NCBI GenBank assembly: GCA_006384855.1
Contig: VCJN01002339.1
Coordinates: forward strand, 1-64,000
Source of the DNA: Tetraselmis striata
Lineage: Eukaryota > Chlorophyta > Chlorodendrophyceae > Chlorodendrales > Chlorodendraceae
Reading direction: 5' to 3'
DNA length: 64,000 bases
Part shown: positions 45,745 through 54,688 of the stretch, piece after piece
Layout of the letters: each line of letters begins with the position of its first letter
How positions within the stretch are numbered: position 1 is the stretch's first letter
The notes under the pieces: generated by a model
What the model was told of the DNA's origin: nothing
Seen by the model: the letters and a program-made list of their open reading frames with translations, nothing else
Databases searched by the model: none
Program-made: the position numbers and the translations under genes

Positions 45745-46581
45745 ATGGGCACTGGCGTTCAGAACGCCTCCGTCGACGGTCCATGCCATACTCCCACGAG
45801 CCGGGGGCTGAAGTCCACCCTGCAAGGTACAGTGAGTCGGCCAGTGGGTGACTTGACTGCGTAGAGGATTAGAATTTCACAGGCGTTGACCGCCCCGTGC
45901 TGCATTACTTTTTGATGTTGCTCCTGCAGCTGAGGACAAGGCAGTGATGCCAGCGTTGTCTTTGACGAATGCTGGCCGCGCAACACTCAGATTTCTTAGG
46001 CTAGCTCGAGGTCTGCGAGGTGACGCCGCACTGGGAAGCCGCAGGTGAGTCGCGTTTGTTTTCCCACTTGTTTGATTACACGGCCACCGCCGCCACGACA
46101 AGCAATCAACACGTATACTGACTTTTGCAGTTGCTGTGTTAGACCCCGTCCAGTCCCTACGTTCGGCGGTAAGCCAATCTCATCGGGTGTTCAGCGCAAC
46201 AAGATCGTGTCGCTGCCGCTGGCGGGCACCGTTGCGTCGCCAAAGCTCCACGGCTTGGTGGGCGTGCTGGCGCAACAGCAGAAGAGGGCGGGCGACATCA
46301 TCAAGCACAACCCCAACGCGGTCAAGAACCTGACCGCCACGCAAGCCGTCCCCGGCGACAACGTCGACGAGGGCAGTAGCCCGGAGCCCCCGGCCAGGAA
46401 GGCCAAGCAGCCCGCCAAGCCGGCGGCTGGAGGGCTGGTCGGGGGCCGGGGTGGTGCGGGGGCCAGGGCGGGCGGTGGGGCGCTCGGGTCGCGGGCCGGC
46501 CGCCGGGCCGCCGTAGCCGCTGCCGCCACCCGCGAGCAGCATGCCCGCCGCCGAGGCGGTCCCGGTCAAAACCGGATGTAA
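45745..46581 (+). CDS. Three-exon hypothetical gene inside the CACTA element
   Basis: Exons 45745-45826, 45930-46044 and 46131-46581 join in phase to 215 residues. Donors are AAG|GTACAG and CAG|GTGAGT; acceptors are CTGCAG and TTGCAG. The frame is open upstream, so the start is provisional. Exon 2 reads PALSLTNAGRATLRFLRLAR. Exon 3 begins CCVRPRPVPTFGGKP and turns into a Lys/Pro then Gly/Ala/Arg-rich basic tail (ARAGGGALGSRAGRRAAV). A basic tail suggests nucleic-acid binding, but no domain is recognised. It may encode an element protein or a captured gene. Confidence 0.45.
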
Positions 46582-46814
46582 ATAATGTATTCCGCCCGTC
46601 CACTGCCGCGCGCGCGCTATCGCGGATTAGGCCAGAGCGTATCGAGATTGTCGGGCTTCAAGGGGCAGATGTAAAAATAGTCCGCATTGGATGCAGCGTC
46701 GCGAGGAAGTGTAATATGCGCATGATGCAGTTTATTACGAGTACGTCACGGAATGACTACATACGAGTGTCATACTACTCGTAAGATTACAAGATAAATA
46801 CATGGTATTACATC

Positions 46815-46844
46815 ATAATTACGAGACGGGCTGGGAGCCTAGTG
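46815..46844 (-). repeat. CACTA right terminal inverted repeat
   Basis: This is the right tip of the CACTA element, inverted relative to the left tip. The adjacent inner 200 bp recur, inverted, at about 54500-54690 and 57889-57920. Confidence 0.85.
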
Positions 46845-46846
46845 TG

Positions 46847-47411
46847 GTGCGGAGGCGTATCGCCCGCAGTAGTGCGATAGGGGAGGTGAGGGCCACTGCT
46901 AGGCGCAGGGTGTCCGCGAACTCCTCGTCTTCTTTGCCGGGGGAGATGGCGCAGAGGTTGTCGTCCCCCACGCGCAGCATGGTCGGCTCGGTGTGGTAGT
47001 GGTGCATCTCGACGCCAGCAGCTGTCATGGTGTCTGTCAGCCATTGTGCGTGGTGCAGCTCCGGGGGTGTGGTGGTGCGCTGGCTGATGGTGGCTGCGAT
47101 GGCCTCCGCTAGTTGCTCCACCGTCGGCAGCTCCAGGTTGGCCAGGGGGCCGGTGCAGATCGCCTTGGCCGTCAACGCGCATCGGAAGAATTGTTTGGAC
47201 AGCGCCGGGGGCAGTACTCCTGGGAGCGGGGTGGTGGGCTGGTCCTCGCGGTCCTCGCTGTGTTCGACTGCGACTTGGATCACTGCTCGGCCCTGTGACT
47301 GGTCGCCAAACGGCAACGGCAGTACTGCGTCGCGGCACACATCCTGTAGTAGGCGCGCCGCTTCGGAATCGAGGAGTTCGGGGCGAACCGAGTCTACCGA
47401 GCGGCGGGCTT
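46847..47411 (-). CDS. Unknown ORF, N-terminal part (interrupted by CACTA)
   Basis: The frame is open from the insertion boundary and reads RSVDSVRPELLDSEAARLL, later ELPTVEQLAEAIAATISQRT and LTDTMTAAGVEMHHYHTEP. At 46846 it meets the right end of the CACTA element. The part at 39845-41041 lies in the same phase on the other side when one copy of the TG duplication is counted, which supports a single coding sequence before the insertion. No start codon and no known domain are seen. Confidence 0.5.
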
Positions 47412-47588
47412 ATATGGAACGAGCTTGACGATAAACTCATGGGCAAGAGGTACAAGACGATGACGAGCTTCAAGTCTTCAATCCAACTGGCGCTAGCTGA
47501 AATTCCGCCCGATTATTTTAAAAAGACAGTCGAGTCAATGCCTAGACACTTGCGCAAGGTGATCGAGCTGCATGGCGGTCACATATAG
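47412..47588 (+). CDS. Tc1/mariner transposase, C-terminal piece
   Basis: This frame reads IWNELDDKLMGKRYKT and ends SMPRHLRKVIELHGGHI, the usual tail of Tc1-type transposases (IPPDYFKKTVESMPRH). It begins exactly at the motif where the left part is cut, so it is the rest of the same gene, displaced by 8.1 kb. Confidence 0.75.
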   Translation: MWNELDDKLMGKRYKTMTSFKSSIQLALAEIPPDYFKKTVESMPRHLRKVIELHGGHI

Positions 47589-47702
47589 AGCGCGACATAT
47601 TTACATGATAAATGTTGGCCATCGTTAGCAAAAGCGCAGCTTGTAATTATTGTGCAAAGTACTGCCATCCCAAATCATGTTACATTTTTGCCTTGCTCAC
47701 TA

Positions 47703-48465
47703 CGCTTCAAAATACATGGCAAACCCTACTTCGGGTAGGGTCTGTGCTCACGCGCAATCGAAGCGCGTGGCGCCAATCCTAATATAGGGGTATGTTGGGT
47801 AGGAGTGCTGGCTACAACCCCCATATTTTCGATTGAATTGATTCGGCCGTGTACATTGCGGTGTATGTAGATGTAAAAACGAGGCACGAATTTCGCACAT
47901 CTCGTGTTTAGATTAGCCCAAATATTCAGAAAAATATTCCTACGCGCAGCACATGAGGAGTCTTTGGCATCGCTCTATAGCAACAGACTGCCCATAGATG
48001 TGCTCGCATGGTATCGCGAGTGATCCCGCATCGCGCCTTCCAACCGCTCATAATGCCAAAGTACATTAGCGTTACACAAGTGCTACACCTATCACGAGGC
48101 ACGTACTCGTGTTGGCGGCGATTTTTTTGTAATGAGCATGCGCAACTTTTGGCAGCCGCTTCATATGGTAGCGCGCTACTACCGGTAGCTCTACACGGTT
48201 GGGCAAGCACGTATCCAACTCTTACGGCGCGCGCGTGCGTAAGAGCATCTAAAAAACCCCGTTAATCCGAATTCGGCATAGATCGATTACCTTAATGTCA
48301 GAATTCTACGATTTGAGCAGTAGTTTTCGCACCCCGAACTAATTCTAAACACGGGCAGGTCACCCCGCGTCCCCAGCTCGGAGGGTTTTCGTAATGCGTG
48401 GATGCTCGAAAAATGCTCGCCAACTACCCCTGGAGGACAGTTCGCTTACCATTAAGTTTGAAGCG
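47703..48465 (+). mobile_element. R element, uninterrupted right copy
   Basis: A 763-bp unit with TA on both sides (47701-47702, 48466-48467). Its ends are imperfect inverted repeats of about 20 bp: CGCTTCAAAATACATGG at the left, and CGCTTCAAACTTAATGG on the other strand at the right. TA flanks and lack of coding sequence suit a Tc1/mariner-type non-autonomous element. It matches the left copy and shows what that copy looked like before two insertions. An ACCCTAC hairpin lies near its left end. Confidence 0.8.
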
Positions 48466-48810
48466 TAGTGTACCTGGCGCTCTAGCGAGTAGCGACCAAT
48501 ACAATAATAGTTCGCTATAACTACGGTATTGATCTTGCCTTAGACAGGGATCCAACAGTGGGTGTTAGGAATATTCTATCACTGGCCTTTAAACCCCTTG
48601 TCGGGGAAAGACTACCCAGATTGCACGCCGGCAGGCTCATTTCGCAGTTGTCAGCCGGCGACTTTTAGTACATGGCGCAGAACATCGATACTGTGTAAAG
48701 TACGGCGCGCGGTCAACGAGTAGTCGCGTTCTGACGGCAATTCCTATAATAACACTCTTGTCGTATGAGTTCCCCGGTCGATCCCACCATCAGACCCGGG
48801 AACTTATGCT

Positions 48811-48883
48811 GACTAGGGCGCTCAGTGGTAGAGCGAGTGGCTACAAGTATGTAAGTCGGCGGCTCGAGACCGGCCGGGCCGTG
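48811..48883 (+). repeat. tRNA-like SINE head 1
   Basis: A D-arm-like A box (GCTCAGTGGTAGAGC) at about 48819-48835 and a B-box-like GGCTCGAGACC near 48861-48871 stand at tRNA spacing. The anticodon stem is poor and acceptor ends do not pair, so this is a tRNA-derived repeat rather than a tRNA gene. Confidence 0.5.
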
Positions 48884-49093
48884 AGAGCTTAGTCGTCACT
48901 GCATATTCGTACCGGTACTGTCTCATCTCGTAACAAAGACACAGTGATTCCGTACCGAGATACGTCGCGAATTGAATGAGGACCTGAAAAATGGGCCAAC
49001 GTGCGGATAGGCGGGCTGGTCCCAGCTCGCCTAGGCCGTCTGTCAGGATTACGAGTACATGTACCCGTAATACCGGCAAAACCTTTACAAGGT

Positions 49094-49168
49094 ACATCCC
49101 TTGTCCGCTCGGTAGAGCGGTCGTCTCGTATGCGAGAGACCCGGGTTCGATTCCTGGCCGATGGATTT
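49094..49168 (+). repeat. tRNA-like SINE head 2
   Basis: A D arm (CCGCTCGGTAGAGCGG), an anticodon-stem-like CTCGTATGCGAG and a perfect T arm (CCGGGTTCGATTCCTGG) follow in order. Only about four acceptor pairs form. A tRNA pseudogene or SINE head is more likely than a working tRNA. A third head, on the minus strand (GGCTCAGCTAGAGCG), lies near 49350-49366. Confidence 0.5.
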
Positions 49169-49434
49169 CGGCAATTTCGGCCCGGCGTGTCCCGGGTTTA
49201 CTCGGTTGATGCATTAGCCCTTCGGGGCTCGAATGAGGCAATGGTCTACTGGCTATGCCAGACCTACGACTGCAGTTGGCGCACGAGGTCAAGTGGGGCG
49301 GCTTCGGCCGATGTCCCGGGGCGAACTTTACTTTTAACACTCGTGTCGGCGCTCTAGCTGAGCCACCGGCCTGCCCGCCTTGCTTTGACCCGGTTTGGGT
49401 GGCCCGCCTCGTTCCGTCAACATGATGGAGGCGA

Positions 49435-49788
49435 TTGCGACTGTTGCGGGCGGTAGATAGAGCAGGGCGCGGGCGCGGGCGCAGTCGTGGGCGCGGTCGT
49501 GGTCGTGATGGCCATGGGCGTGGCGATCCGGACAAGCCAGCGCCAGCAGAGACAGTGCCGGATAAGGCCCGGCGCATGGTCCCTGCTGAGTTCGACATGA
49601 TGCGCGACTTCCTCAAATACCACGCTGTCTCAAATACCCGCCACGGATGGCTCGCACGGGCGGTGCGAGCCATCTGTGGTGGGTCCAGCCGTGTCTCCGA
49701 ACCGCAGTCACGGCGGGGCGTGGCTGCGGGCTGTGTTGGGGGAGGAGGTTGGTCTTGGGTGATGAGAACCTCGGCGCTTGCTGACTAG
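49435..49788 (+). CDS. Arg-Gly-rich ORF, gag-like remnant
   Basis: The frame opens with an Arg/Gly repeat (RGRGRSRGRGRGRDGHGRG) and then reads DPDKPAPAETVPDKARRMV and FDMMRDFLKYH. The gag-like ORF at 55314-55841 ends in a similar RGRG tail, so this may be a remnant of a related element. The last third covers a strong DNA hairpin and may not be coding. Confidence 0.3.
   Translation: MRLLRAVDRAGRGRGRSRGRGRGRDGHGRGDPDKPAPAETVPDKARRMVPAEFDMMRDFLKYHAVSNTRHGWLARAVRAICGGSSRVSEPQSRRGVAAGCVGGGGWSWVMRTSALAD
49636..49684. repeat. Strong 22-bp hairpin with 5-nt loop
   Basis: Arms 49636-49657 and 49663-49684 pair over 22 bp; the only two non-Watson-Crick positions are G-T, which would be G-U in RNA. The loop is GGGCG. 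Such a perfect stem is far beyond chance in this context and is unlike the neighbouring DNA. Confidence 0.85.
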
Positions 49789-51184
49789 CCGCAGCGGGCG
49801 ATCTGCTACCGCCAGCGGTGCGACCACCGCTTGCTGGAGGGCCGGACGCAGATGCAAGGGAAAACAGAGAGCCGACCTCCGCAGGTGTCTGCAGGAGGGG
49901 TGCCGCAAGAACGGGGCTGGTCCGGAGCCGTTCGGCTCCGGCAGGGATGGCAGTGTCGGGCGAACTGAGGGCGGCCAAATACGAGAACGGCGCTGCGCCG
50001 GCGGCGGACGGGTCAGCAGACGACTCAGTCGGCGATCCGACCTCCATTGCACCGATCCTCGCTCCAGAGGACCTCAGCTAAGCGTACGTCGGAACAGTGG
50101 GGCCGAACCTTTCGCCCGGGACTGCGTGCGGGATAGGAGTGGGTGCGCGGGGCGGCGTGAAAGTGAGTTGTCTGTTGCCGCCGCGCGATGATGTCGTCGG
50201 CCGGCCCGTTCTCCGCCGTCCGGCGGCCGCTGGGTGCAATACGTATATTGACGTAAAGCCCTCACCGAGCCCGACCTCTGCGACGAGGATTCAAGGACAA
50301 TATACAAGAGCTGTGTCTTGTCAGGCATACTCTCTCGATATGTGCGTTAACCGGCTGCCTTAGTATCGGGCATACAACTACAACGATTGTGGGCAGCCCA
50401 CCACATGTGACAAAACCGGGTTTATTTTGTTCTACGACAAGCGGGTTTAATTGGTCTTGCAGAATGCATCGGCAATTTCCTTGACTATAACGGAGCATCG
50501 CCTACCCAGGGCTTGATTCCGTAGCTGGATAACAGCTTAAACGGCCGTCGTAGGGTAGAGACGCTGCAAGGGTTTCAGTCGTGCCAGTCCTGTCCCGGCG
50601 GGGGGAAGGGAGGGGGGGGGGACGAGTACGGCGTCACCGCCTCGGCCCACTAAAATACAACACGGATGACACGTTAATACAAGGCCTTTTCTTGTACCCG
50701 ACCGCAGCGCAGTATAGTCGTATTAATGTATACGGCAGCGAGAAATCCGTACGAATCGCAAATTTGGTTGTTTACGGCTGCGGACGGCCGCAACGCATGC
50801 GGTATGGAACCCGGGAGCAACCGTTAGTCGCTTAACATGTGCATGATATGTAAACGGCTTAACACAGCGGGCTACCCCGCCCTACCATCGACTTTAGGCG
50901 ATTCCCTTCATTGTTATGACCTTGTGCTCACGGCAACCCTGCCCGTCCAGGCGCCCACAGCATGGCGGGTGGCCCAGCGCGGCCTCCGAGCTCCGCCGGG
51001 TTACGCGCATTGGGCCTCAGAAGGCCCTAGAAAGCATGCATGATGTCGCGAGGTGGGTGGCGGTGTGCGGCATTGCCGCGGTGCGGCGGTCATCCGCACG
51101 TAAACGACCATTGCCGCCCGCATCACAACTCCACACGACCCAATCAACGACCCGACTCCCACCCTACCACATCAGTGCCTACCC
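49789..51184. other. No firm gene
   Basis: Both strands carry Ala/Ser-rich frames between 49.8 and 50.1 kb (plus: ENGAAPAADGSADDSVGDP) that could be coding on either strand. The rest is unremarkable apart from a G-rich patch near 50600-50622. Confidence 0.4.
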
Positions 51185-53289
51185 ATGGAAGGGGTGAACC
51201 TTGACGGTGCCGACGGCAGCGGCGTGGCGGGGTGGTCTCGGCAGGTTTTCGGTGGCGGCGAGTCGGAGACGGGGCAAGAGGGGTTCCCAATGGCGGCGAC
51301 TGGCGGGCAGCCACCGAATAATGGCGACACGCCTCCGAGCGGCATGCGAAAACGCGGCCGCGGAGCCACACGGCCCGCGGCCGACAAAGCGTGCAACACT
51401 ATGCGCATTTCCAAACCCCATGCCGAGTGGGTGAGCCAGTTCGCGAAAGACAATCAGCTGCACCAACACGTTGTGGTGGACGAGGCGGTGGAGCTCCTAA
51501 CACATCATGAGGGCAGCGGGGCTAATGCCCAACCCAATGGCCCCAAAGAGCCCTCCAACGAGGAGCACTGCCCGGCGGCGGAGCAGCAATTAACCTAGAA
51601 GAAGCCACGCAAAGGGACCGGGCACCCACGAAAGTATGTTGCGCGTGGCTCGGATGAGGCGGTGTCTTCGGCTGTTCTTTGTGTCTCTGCCCACATACAA
51701 GTGCTGATTTCTCTCCCCATTTACATGACACCCGCCGGTTTCCTCTATCCACGATGCAAACACCCAGTGAGCACCCAGAACATTGGAGTGAGCCAGCACA
51801 ATCTGAGCATTAACTTACGCCTTCATTGCAACAACCCGACCTGCCCTTGGAAGAGCCACTTGGGGAGCAATCCGGGGGATCATAGAGATCACCTTGGTAG
51901 GAAGGATCTTATCACGAAGCGAGCTATTCATTCAGCGCTGTCCTGCGGGATGGGCTTTACGCAGTTTCGAGAGTTTTGCCAAAACGCTCGACTCCGTGAG
52001 CTGTCATATTGGCGCTTGTGCACGAACGTATTTTAAAGACGGCACGATATGTATCTTGAGTTTATGGGCAAAAGTTGTGCAGCTTGTCGCCGCGAGGAGC
52101 AGCGCGAGGAGGTTGCTGCGAGACAAAAGGCCGCAGGCAAGCCATTGGTTGTGGTTGTGGGTGCCAGGTTTCATTTCAGCCGGCGGAATGGCTATCATGG
52201 CACTGCCGTGTTCATGGACCACGCGACCAAAAACATCATCCACCGGGAAACCATAACGCGTAAGGAGACAAGATCATTGTGTGGCTCATTGAAGATGTAG
52301 CGATTGAGAACGGTCTAGATCACCTCCAGAACAAATCAGTTGTTAATATTGCTGATGGCATTCATGACGACACAAAGTGCGTAGATGATAATTTAGCATG
52401 CCAAACGGATTGCAACAAAGACATGTGGCATGTTGTTAGAAATATTACTTCCAAATTTGACGAGATTTTATATAACCAAATGCAGCGGCGTCGATGATGC
52501 TCTCTGCAAGGCAAATTTGGCATATTTTACGATGCCGGTTCTCACCTACTTGGCAAAGGAGCACAATATATCCGTATCTCCGGCGGCATGAAGAAGGACG
52601 GCGTCATTGGCCTCGCGTGGGACAAGCATTTGCACATGCAGAAGATTCATGCCCAGAACACCTATCGAGAACTCATTGCTACAGCATACCCGGAGCTGAT
52701 GAGCAACCGTGTCGGCGACTGCATTCGTTGTTGGCTTTACAACTGCACTCGTCAAGCGCGCGCCCATCTGACAGACAATAGAGCAGGAGACTCAGTAAGC
52801 GGCAGCACCCCTGCGGTTGCTTTTGCCCTGGACATCACTGTGCGGCGTATTGTCAATGCAACGGATCATTTTGCTGCCAAGCATGACACGTGCCATGCTT
52901 TGCATGGCGCATCGGAGTGTCGTTGCATGCCAGGATACGACAGGGCGCCTCGGTATCCTGTCGATGGACCCACATACAAGGCGGTACGATCATTCATCAT
53001 CAAGTTCTGCTCCCCCATAGTGATCCCGCATCTGCCGCTGGCAAGAGAGAACTACTGGATCAAGACTGTCAACTCAGTTATCAGCAAGTATGCCAGCAAG
53101 CTGATTCTCTACCATGCCACCACCAATGCACGCATGAATGCAATAGCAGTGGATTGGCACAGTAACATTCACAGGGAACCTCTTCGGAGTATCGCGCGCA
53201 AGACCAGCGTTTCCAACACCACTTGCAAGCGACCAGGGCAGGTGAACGTTCTGCCGCTGAAGGATCACACCTGGAAGCGGCGCGTATGA
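51185..53289 (+). CDS. Broken DDE-like DNA transposase, family unassigned
   Basis: A plus-strand coding path of about 700 codons is broken by in-frame stops near 51596, 52034 and 52495 and by a frame change near 52265. It begins MEGVNLDGADGSGVAGW, has a basic KKPRKGTGHPRK patch, then Cys pairs resembling zinc sites (CNNPTCPWKSH and CAACRR). Next come FHFSRRNGYHGTAVFMDHAT and VVNIADGIHDD, then CNKDMWHVVRNITSKFDEIL. A hydrophobic D followed by a D-x-WH-x-x-(K/R)N block is common to several MULE/Kolobok-like cut-and-paste transposases. I cannot name the family. Terminal repeats were not found. Confidence 0.5.
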
Positions 53290-53423
53290 AATTACATGAT
53301 CCATGGCAAGACAGAGCTGCGCACCGGACATAAAGCGCATGTGGGCGCTGCAAATGAATTGCACAGCATGCAAATGTAAATCAAAGTAAGTGAATTTGAT
53401 TTAAATGTACTGTGCTTTCAGTT
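53290..53423. other. Spacer between transposase and acidic ORF
   Basis: AT-richer sequence between two convergent reading frames; nothing else recognised. Confidence 0.4.
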
Positions 53424-53762
53424 TTTCCCTTTACACACAGATGCATCCTCATGCGCATGTTGGGCCGTCAGCATCTCAGGATCATCATCAACTATAATAT
53501 ATACAATTTCATCTTGCCTCGCTGCGCCACTGTCGTCATGATCGTCCAACGGAACAGTCACCATCGCTTGCTCAATCTCCATTGCTATTTCATCCTAGCA
53601 AACAAGTTCTGCATCATCACTATATTCTACATCGTCAATGTCCTCCTCTAAGATGTGCGCGTCCTCATGCGGCGCGAGCTCATTAGGCGGGGGCATCAGG
53701 GGAAAGGAATTTGCTTCTTCCCGGGGGTTGAGCAGAATGTCGCATTCTCGGGTAGCCACCAT
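53424..53762 (-). CDS. Acidic hypothetical ORF, one in-frame stop
   Basis: Read on the minus strand from ATG at 53762, the frame gives MVATRECDILLNPREEAN, then LEEDIDDVEYSDDAELVC, a TAG, and continues in the same frame as EIEQAMVTVPLDDHDD and VDDDPEMLTAQHAHEDA to a stop near 53426. The steady excess of Asp and Glu on both sides of the TAG argues that this is or was coding. It converges with the transposase at 51185-53289 and may be a second gene of the same transposon. Confidence 0.4.
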
Positions 53763-53769
53763 GTTCAAA

Positions 53770-53815
53770 ACAACGTGATTTAGGGTTTTAGGGCTTAGGG
53801 TTCTAGGGTTTTAAA
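53770..53815 (-). promoter_or_regulatory. Telo-box-like CCCTAAA repeats upstream of the acidic ORF
   Basis: Four degenerate copies of the plant-type telomere motif (AAACCCTA on the minus strand) stand within 55 bp of the acidic ORF start. Plant promoters use such telo-boxes; here it could also be a short interstitial telomere repeat. Confidence 0.35.
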
Positions 53816-54688
53816 ATAAAACGCGATTATTTTGCTGTCCAAAACAATATGCTATGCAGTCGACAAATACTTTGAGCATCATCATCCGGAACAAAGCTGG
53901 CGTAGTGGCTCTCATTCTGCTCTGGCCACCTGCATTTGATTACCGCCTCGGCTGCTGCCGTCAGCGGCGTCCTTGAGCCCCGTGAATATGTGCGTGTATT
54001 TGTTCATGCCGGATGTTGTTGTCGGCCTCCTTATCGTCGTGATGAATGAGGAGATCAACAATGTCATCATCATCCACCTTGCGCAAACAAACACGGCCTT
54101 GAGAGCTGCGTTCTCAGGAGGCCATCCGTGGCCCTCCCTAATTGCTCGGCACTTTTCCTCCTTTGACGGCACATGGGACCTGCAACACTGTGCGTAGATC
54201 TTACTTCCGTGGCTAGACCAGATGAGGTAGTGGGCTAGCCTGGGGTGGCACCACACGGCGCACCCGCACGGTGTTTAAAATCGGCGATATATAGCGCGCG
54301 TACATACGGTGTCTCATGTACCCGTACAAGGACCACCCCCATCCCACCCCCGAATCGGTCACTAGGAGTGCACACGACGTGAACGCGAGCCTCTAGACCA
54401 CCACCCATGGGCCCTTATGGGCTAGGGGTGAGATATGGGCCGAGTCGACTTCGTAATTAATGCTCCCGCACCACTTCGTAAGGCTCCCGCACCGCTTCGT
54501 AAGTATACTATAAATAATACCCTGTATTTTTTCATCGGTAATCTTACCACACTCGTCCATAGTCATTCCGTGACATACTCGTAATAAACTGCATCAGGCG
54601 CATATCACTGCTCATCATCACGACGCATCATCAACAGTGGAGTATTTCGGGAGTGCATGTCTAGAAGCCCGACAATCTCGCTGCGTTC
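53816..54688. other. CACTA-end-related remnant and unassigned DNA
   Basis: The right half, about 54500-54688, matches the inverted inner right end of the CACTA element (46620-46800), including TACTCGTAATAAACTGCATC and GAAGCCCGACAATCTCG. The match resumes at 57889 after the tyrosine-recombinase element. A minus-strand frame at 53912-54256 has no supporting evidence. Confidence 0.55.

Larger units (their letters stand above)
41044..46844. mobile_element. CACTA (EnSpm) DNA transposon, 5.8 kb
   Basis: Terminal inverted repeats of 30 bp begin CACTAG[C/G]CTCCCAGCC and differ at three positions between 41044-41073 and 46815-46844. A 2-bp duplication TG flanks the unit (41042-41043, 46845-46846). 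CACTA at the tips and TGTAATCGC-type subterminal repeats inside the left end agree with the CACTA/EnSpm superfamily. No TNP2-type transposase is recognised, so this may be a non-autonomous member. It carries a 358-bp satellite array and a three-exon ORF. It sits in the unknown ORF of the surrounding insertion. Confidence 0.8.
39267..47411 (-). mobile_element. Retroposed-looking insertion with 11-bp target duplication
   Basis: This 8.1-kb block interrupts the Tc1 transposase and is bracketed by the 11-bp repeat ATATGGAACGA. Without the CACTA element inside it, about 2.35 kb remain. That remainder is one minus-strand coding block ending near 39845, a non-coding tail, and a TTTCAA-rich simple stretch at the left junction. 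The coding block runs to the right junction without a start codon. Five-prime truncation, a simple 3' tail and a target duplication of 11 bp suggest insertion by target-primed reverse transcription. The source family is not recognised. Confidence 0.55.
37839..47700 (+). mobile_element. Tc1/mariner transposon split by an 8.1-kb insertion
   Basis: The left part (37839-39266) and right part (47412-47700) together give a Tc1/mariner unit of about 1.7 kb. The ends read GTGAGCAACCCAAA at 37839 and, on the other strand, GTGAGCAAGGCAAA ending at 47700, each next to TA. The transposase reading breaks off at ENIWNE on the left and resumes at the same motif on the right, with ATATGGAACGA present on both sides of the inserted DNA (39256-39266 and 47412-47422). 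The element lies between two direct copies of repeat R, sharing the TA with each. Confidence 0.75.

Noticed and set aside
49094-49168. Functional tRNA gene
   Set aside because: D and T arms are good, but the acceptor stem barely pairs and the anticodon loop is not seven bases.
53770-53815. True telomere
   Set aside because: Only four degenerate motifs, with unique sequence on both sides; too short for a chromosome end.
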